This document shows positions 60,030 through 64,000 of a stretch of DNA of 64,000 bases, piece after piece. The DNA is from Bog-756 sp963727955 (GTDB lineage: Bacteria > Actinomycetota > Acidimicrobiia > Acidimicrobiales > RAAP-2), in the NCBI GenBank assembly GCA_963727955.1, contig CAVSII010000007.1, forward strand, positions 186,001-250,000, in the 5' to 3' direction. A program made the position numbers and the translations under genes. The notes under the pieces are model-generated. The model had not been told where the DNA came from. It searched no databases and saw only the letters and a list, made by a program, of their open reading frames with translations. Within the stretch, counting starts at the first letter, position 1, and every line of letters starts with the position of its first letter.

Positions 60030-61724
60030 GTGCCCGCTTCGCCGTCGACGGCAGGTCAACAGCCGGTCTTCGAAATGGTCCCCGACGATCCTCGATTTCC
60101 GGTCCTGGACCAGGAGGCCCTCGACGAGCTGGCCGAGTTCGGCCATGTCATCGAGCTTGACCCGGGCGACGTCCTCTATCGTGCCGGGCAGGAGCTGTGG
60201 GATTTCTACGTCCTCCTCGAGGGGACGATCGACGTGGTCCGAGACGACGAATCCCAGGAGGTCGTGGTCAGCTACGGCGCGGGGCAGTTCATCGGCGAGC
60301 TCGGCCTGCTGACCGGTCAACGCACCTTTGTGACAGCACGAGCTGTCAGCGCCGGACGGGCGCTGGTGCTGCTCCACGATGACTTCCGCCGGATGCTGGC
60401 CACCAAGCCCTCCATTTCAGATGTCATCTTTTCGGCCCTGGTCGCCCGTCGTGAGGCACTACGGGGCAGTTCGGTGGCCGGAGCCATCAAGATCATCGGG
60501 TCGCGCTACTCGTCGGAGGCACTGGCCCTGCGCACCTTCGCCACCCGCAACCGATTGGCCCACGCCTGGATCGATATCGAGGACGCCGACGACGTCGAGG
60601 TTCTGTTGGCCAGCATCGGTGTGCGACCCGGCGACACACCCGTGGTGGTGACCCCGACCGCCTTACTGCGGCACCCGACGCCCGGTGAGTTCGCCAGCGA
60701 GCTCGGCCTCACCTACCGGCCCATGCCGGGTCGCATCTTCGACCTGGCCGTGGTGGGTGTCGGACCCGCCGGTCTGGCCGCTTCGGTCTACGGGGCATCC
60801 GAAGGACTGGACACGGTGTCCCTCGATGCGGTGGCCCCGGGGGGACAGGCCGGATCCAGCTCCCGCATCGAGAACTACGCAGGCTTCCCCAACGGGATCT
60901 CCGGAGGCGATCTGGCGGCGCGCACGGCCATCCAGGCTCAGCGGTTGGGTGCGTGGCTGGTCAGCCCGTGCCAGGTCGCCGACTTTCGGGTGGAGGAAGG
61001 CTTCTACGTCCTGTCGCTGGCCGACCAGAGCGAAGTTCCCTGCCGATCGGTCATCGTGGCCACCGGCGCCGCCTATCGCCGCCTGGACATCGCCAACCTG
61101 GCTGATTTCGAGGGAAACGGCGTGTACTACTCCGCCACCGATCTCGAGACCCGGTCCTGTAGCGGATGCGACGTGATCGTGGTCGGAGGCGGCAATTCGG
61201 CCGGCCAGGCCGCCATCTATCTCAGCCAGCTCGGCAGTGGGGTCTCGATCGCGGTACGTCGCGCCGATCTCACGTCCAGCATGTCCCGCTATCTGATCGA
61301 CCGCATCGTCGCCGACCCCCACATCCAGGTTCTGACCGAAACCCAGGTGCGCGGGCTCGAGGGAGACGGCCATCTGGAGCGGGCTATCCTCGAGCACACG
61401 GCGGACGGAAAGCGGTCGACTGTTCCCTGCGTCGCCCTCTTCTGTTTCATCGGTGCCGTTCCGGCCACCCAATGGCTGAGGTCGGCGGTCGCCCTGGATA
61501 ACGATGGCTTTGTCCTCACCGACCGGTCGGTGACGGCTGAAGTGCTCACCGACCCCTCCTTTGCCGAGCGGGACCCGCTACCGTTCGAAACGTCGGCCGC
61601 CGGTGTGTTCGCGGTGGGCGACGTCCGAAGCGGTTCGATGAAGCGGGTGGCGTCGGCTGTGGGGGAGGGGTCCAGCGCCGTGCAGTCGGCCTACCATTAC
61701 CTGGCCCATCACGCGCACAAGTAG
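60030..61724 (+). CDS. cNMP-binding domain fused to a thioredoxin reductase-like flavoprotein without its CxxC
   Basis: A 564-residue fusion from GTG 60030 (GGAAGG seven bases upstream). Residues about 25-140 are a cyclic-nucleotide-binding domain (IELDPGDVLYRAGQELWDFY; QFIGELGLLTGQRTFVTARA, where GEL fits the phosphate cassette). Residues about 150-228 look thioredoxin/glutaredoxin-like (IIGSRYSSEALALRTF; DTPVVVTPTALLRHPTP). Residues 235-560 are thioredoxin reductase-like: FAD GVGPAG (243-248), NADPH GGGNSA (386-391), end AVGDVRSGSMKRVASAVGEG. At the redox CxxC position it has SATD (368-371, YYSATDLE). So it cannot reduce a disulfide the usual way; possibly a nucleotide-gated NADPH oxidoreductase. 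Confidence 0.85.
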   Translation: MPASPSTAGQQPVFEMVPDDPRFPVLDQEALDELAEFGHVIELDPGDVLYRAGQELWDFYVLLEGTIDVVRDDESQEVVVSYGAGQFIGELGLLTGQRTFVTARAVSAGRALVLLHDDFRRMLATKPSISDVIFSALVARREALRGSSVAGAIKIIGSRYSSEALALRTFATRNRLAHAWIDIEDADDVEVLLASIGVRPGDTPVVVTPTALLRHPTPGEFASELGLTYRPMPGRIFDLAVVGVGPAGLAASVYGASEGLDTVSLDAVAPGGQAGSSSRIENYAGFPNGISGGDLAARTAIQAQRLGAWLVSPCQVADFRVEEGFYVLSLADQSEVPCRSVIVATGAAYRRLDIANLADFEGNGVYYSATDLETRSCSGCDVIVVGGGNSAGQAAIYLSQLGSGVSIAVRRADLTSSMSRYLIDRIVADPHIQVLTETQVRGLEGDGHLERAILEHTADGKRSTVPCVALFCFIGAVPATQWLRSAVALDNDGFVLTDRSVTAEVLTDPSFAERDPLPFETSAAGVFAVGDVRSGSMKRVASAVGEGSSAVQSAYHYLAHHAHK

Positions 61725-61791
61725 AGCCGAGCTGGCGGGTGCCGCCCCACGATCCGCCGACCCCTGCGGCCGCCCCGAGCGCCGCCCGCCC

Positions 61792-62187
61792 TCAACCGAG
61801 CAGCTTGGCCTTTTCCTTGGCGAACTCCTCGTCACTGATGACGCCCTGGGATTTGAGATCGGCCAGCTTGGCCAGCTGATCCACGTTGCTGCTGCCGGCT
61901 CCCGCCGTCTGTCTGACGTAGTCGTCGAATGCCCGCTGCTCACGGTGGGCCTGGGCGGCGGCTCGTTCGTGCATGCTCCCGCCTCGGACGATGAGGTAGA
62001 CGAGGATGCCAAGCAGAGGAAAGACGACGAGGAAGATGACCCACAGGGCCTTCGCCCAACCACCCATGTCGTGGCTCCGGAAGATGTCGGAGAAGATGGC
62101 GATGAGCAACCAGATCCACAGGATGAAGATGAAGATCTCGAAGATGGTCCAGAAGATGTCCAGCAGAGGATAGGTACTGCCGATCAT
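61792..62187 (-). CDS. PLDc_N-SHOCT membrane protein
   Basis: A 131-residue protein. Two N-terminal helices (FWTIFEIFIFILWIWLLIAI; AKALWVIFLVVFPLLGILVY) with DMGGWAKALW between them are the PLD-nuclease N-terminal domain, and SNVDQLAKLADLKSQGVISD then EEFAKEKAKLLG is a SHOCT motif (short C-terminal oligomerisation). ATG 62187 with GAAAGGAACG upstream. Likely an inner-membrane stress protein. Confidence 0.85.
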   Translation of the reverse strand: MIGSTYPLLDIFWTIFEIFIFILWIWLLIAIFSDIFRSHDMGGWAKALWVIFLVVFPLLGILVYLIVRGGSMHERAAAQAHREQRAFDDYVRQTAGAGSSNVDQLAKLADLKSQGVISDEEFAKEKAKLLG

Positions 62188-62388
62188 GATGGCGTTCCTT
62201 TCGATATCGGTATGACGTGCCGCCGGCCTGATCGGCTGAACGGCCCATTAGGACGCCAGCCTGCAGGGGCGGGAAACGGCACCGGCCGCCAGCCCACTGA
62301 GCGGGTCGGCTGCGATTGTAACGGATCACCCAGAGCGAAGACCGGAGCAGGTGAGGGTCCACCCTCCGTCTTCGGATGGACGACCAAC

Positions 62389-62673
62389 GTGATCGGTGAC
62401 AGCGACGAGTTTCGCTACACCACCATGCGCAATCCCGAAGGGGAGGACGAGATGGCCGGCGTCCTGGACGCCGTTTCCATTCTCCCTGAGGGAGTGCCGG
62501 CCCACTGGTCGTCTACTGGGAGGTGGGTGACGTCGACGCCGCCCTGGGCACCGTCGAATCTCTCGGCGGTTCGGTGGACATGGGTGCCCGGGACACGCCC
62601 TACAGCCGGATCGCCAGCCGCGGCTGCCGATCCGGCCCTTGCTCCGTTCAACCTGCGTAGGACGGACGGTTAG
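62389..62673 (+). pseudogene. Truncated VOC fragment with a compensated frameshift
   Basis: Frame one gives DEFRYTTMRNPEGEDEMAGV and LDAVSILPEGVPAHW, the typical centre of an actinobacterial VOC protein. The next part of the family is in a second frame (VVYWEVGDVDAALGTVESLG then GSVDMGARDTPYSRIAS, about 62505-62615), and the end returns to frame one (AAAADPALAPFNLRRTDG to 62673). The first half of the VOC fold is absent. Two compensating indels leave a single open frame that encodes nonsense in the middle. A decayed gene. Confidence 0.7.
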
Positions 62674-62831
62674 CCATCGAGGTCGTGCCGACGGCCATGG
62701 CTCCCCGAGGGACACCGCCCAGGTCAGGACCAGATCAACGTCCAGGTCAGGTATCGGTCGCGACACTGGTAGGCAGCCCGGCCATCTACCATGTAAACCC
62801 AGATGGATACCCCGATCGACATCGAGTGGGC

Positions 62832-63287
62832 ATGAAGACCGGATCGGCACTGTGGTGGGTGAGGATCGTTCTGGTCAGCCTCGGACTCTTCGGCGCCGCC
62901 TTCGCCGTCACCGGTCTGTTGGTGGGGCTGCCGAGGCCGGCAGCCGGCGGGACCTGCGGGCCCGGCCGGGGTTCGGAGGCGGCCGTCGTGGCCTTCTTCG
63001 ATCCGGTGACCATCGGCGCCGGCCCCGAGCCTTCAACCACCAATTCCGCCGCCCACGCCGATTGGGTGGCTTTCGTGCAGGAGTGCCAGACGGCGGCAGA
63101 CGATCGGGCCGCCGCTGCCTTCCCCATCCTCGTCATCTCGGTGGGCCTGCTGGCCATCGGCGCTGTGCTGGGTCGACGCTCACGGCATGCGGACCCAAAG
63201 CCGACCCCGTATGCCCCTGCTGCCTGGGCCCCTCCACCACGTCCGCGCCACCCTCTCGATCCTCCGGAGGTTCCCTACCTGGGATGA
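62832..63287 (+). CDS. Small two-TM membrane protein
   Basis: About 151 residues from ATG 62832 (frame open earlier). One helix near the start (WWVRIVLVSLGLFGAAFAVT), an external loop with two Cys (GGTCGPGRGSE; VQECQTAADD), a second helix (AFPILVISVGLLAIGAVLGR) and a Pro-rich tail. No family recognised. The two loop Cys may pair outside the membrane. Confidence 0.65.
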   Translation: MKTGSALWWVRIVLVSLGLFGAAFAVTGLLVGLPRPAAGGTCGPGRGSEAAVVAFFDPVTIGAGPEPSTTNSAAHADWVAFVQECQTAADDRAAAAFPILVISVGLLAIGAVLGRRSRHADPKPTPYAPAAWAPPPRPRHPLDPPEVPYLG

Positions 63288-63397
63288 GAGCCTGTTGGAC
63301 GGCGGACTAAGCCCTCGGCCCATCGTCGAGCCGGTCGGAGCATCTCCCGCACGCCGTGTCCCGGACCCAGCATCTCCCGAAGCAGTAACTTCTGAAG

Positions 63398-64000
63398 GTG
63401 GATCTCGACGTCGCCACGGCCACTGAAATGGTTGCCGGCCTGCGCGCCGGGTCCATCTCCAGCGTCGAGGTCCTCGACCACCTCACGACCCGGATCGATG
63501 GGCACAACCCGCGGATCAACGCCGTGGTCGCCCTCGATCTCGAACGGGCCCATGCGGCAGCCAGGGCCGCTGACGCAGCCGTGGCCCGGGGCGAGGCCAC
63601 CGGACGGCTCCACGGGCTGCCCATGACGGTGAAGGACGTGTGGGAGACCGAAGGACTGGTCACAACGTCCGGCGCTCCGGAGCTTAAGGATTACGTACCC
63701 ACCACCGACGCCCTAGCTGTCGGCCGGATCAAGGCGGCGGGGGGAATCATCTTCGGCAAGACCAACACCCCCCTCTACGCCGGTGACTTCCAGACGTTCA
63801 ACGAGGTCTACGGGCTGACCTGCAACCCCTGGGACCCATCGCGCACCGCCGGAGGTTCCTCGGGGGGCGCGGCCGCCGCCGTGGCCGCCGGTCTGACCCC
63901 GCTCGAGCTGGGTAGTGACATCGGAGGATCGATCCGGAATCCGGCCCACTACAACGGCGTCTACGGCTTCAAGCCGTCGTGGGGAGTGGTGCCCAGCAGG
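63398..64000 (+). CDS. Amidase signature family protein (C-terminus off the right edge)
   Basis: 201 codons of an amidase run off the window. The Ser-cisSer-Lys triad is visible: Lys79 (LPMTVKDVWETEG), Ser154 (AGGSSGGAAA) and Ser178 (LGSDIGGSIRNPAHYNGVYG). Family enzymes cleave amides (GatA-like or aliphatic/aryl amidase). Lacks a signal peptide, so cytoplasmic. GTG 63398 is the start, weak ribosome binding site; the in-frame ATG ten codons on is an alternative. Confidence 0.85.
   Translation, partial: MDLDVATATEMVAGLRAGSISSVEVLDHLTTRIDGHNPRINAVVALDLERAHAAARAADAAVARGEATGRLHGLPMTVKDVWETEGLVTTSGAPELKDYVPTTDALAVGRIKAAGGIIFGKTNTPLYAGDFQTFNEVYGLTCNPWDPSRTAGGSSGGAAAAVAAGLTPLELGSDIGGSIRNPAHYNGVYGFKPSWGVVPSR

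Overview
The window looks like a GC-rich actinobacterial chromosome fragment, most plausibly from an uncultured member of the Acidimicrobiia. The grounds are: frequent GTG and TTG starts, F420-type oxidoreductases (LLM and PPOX classes), a wax ester synthase/diacylglycerol acyltransferase, thiolase plus DUF35 and crotonase acyl-CoA enzymes, a KshA-like Rieske oxygenase, and secreted proteins carrying the 42-residue 'DGGIFxFGDAxFYGSMGG' repeats often seen in that class. The lineage is an inference; there is no rRNA or tRNA gene in the window to settle it.

Layout. 1-5 kb: secreted carbohydrate-active proteins (a GH5 endoglycoceramidase-like lipoprotein cut by the left edge, a ScyD/ScyE-like repeat protein, a GH172/DUF2961 enzyme). 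5-16 kb: sparse, with an LLM oxidoreductase, a frameshifted topoisomerase IB, a PH/GRAM-like remnant, an FAD monooxygenase-like protein, a nickel-binding-type (DUF4242) plus class III cyclase fusion, a thiolase/DUF35 pair, GNAT and NTF2-like proteins and a transposase remnant. 16-24 kb: RDD membrane protein with a nonapeptide-repeat partner, WS/DGAT, a DUF4397-LysM secreted protein interrupted by an in-frame TGA, a TetR/NmrA operon, a muconolactone-isomerase-like/SDR pair. 24-36 kb: VOC, USP, SQR-like, PPOX, thioesterase, a broken methyltransferase, GlxA-type and TetR-like regulators, Rieske oxygenase. 36-46 kb: a diadenylate cyclase, an agarase-like secreted glycosidase, MarR/MDR divergent pair, an IPT-domain secreted protein with an IS630 element sitting in its stop codon, a Tat-exported flavin amine oxidase, an MFS exporter. 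46-64 kb: denser, with thioesterase, DksA-like and DUF1269 proteins, a sedolisin without prodomain, a poly-threonine lipoprotein, crotonase, a GH43-like protein with the same C-terminal repeats as the 1.5 kb gene, MarR/MFS pair, a cNMP-binding/thioredoxin-reductase fusion, SHOCT protein and an amidase cut by the right edge.

How genes work together. Three themes recur: extracellular polymer use (GH5, ScyD-like, GH172, agarase-like, IPT, sedolisin, GH43-like); acyl-CoA and neutral-lipid metabolism (thiolase/DUF35, WS/DGAT, crotonase, two thioesterases); and nucleotide second messengers (class III cyclase, cNMP-binding reductase, diadenylate cyclase). Roughly the first 35 kb has long non-coding stretches and several frameshifted or truncated genes, while the part after 39 kb is tightly packed; this contrast is itself notable.
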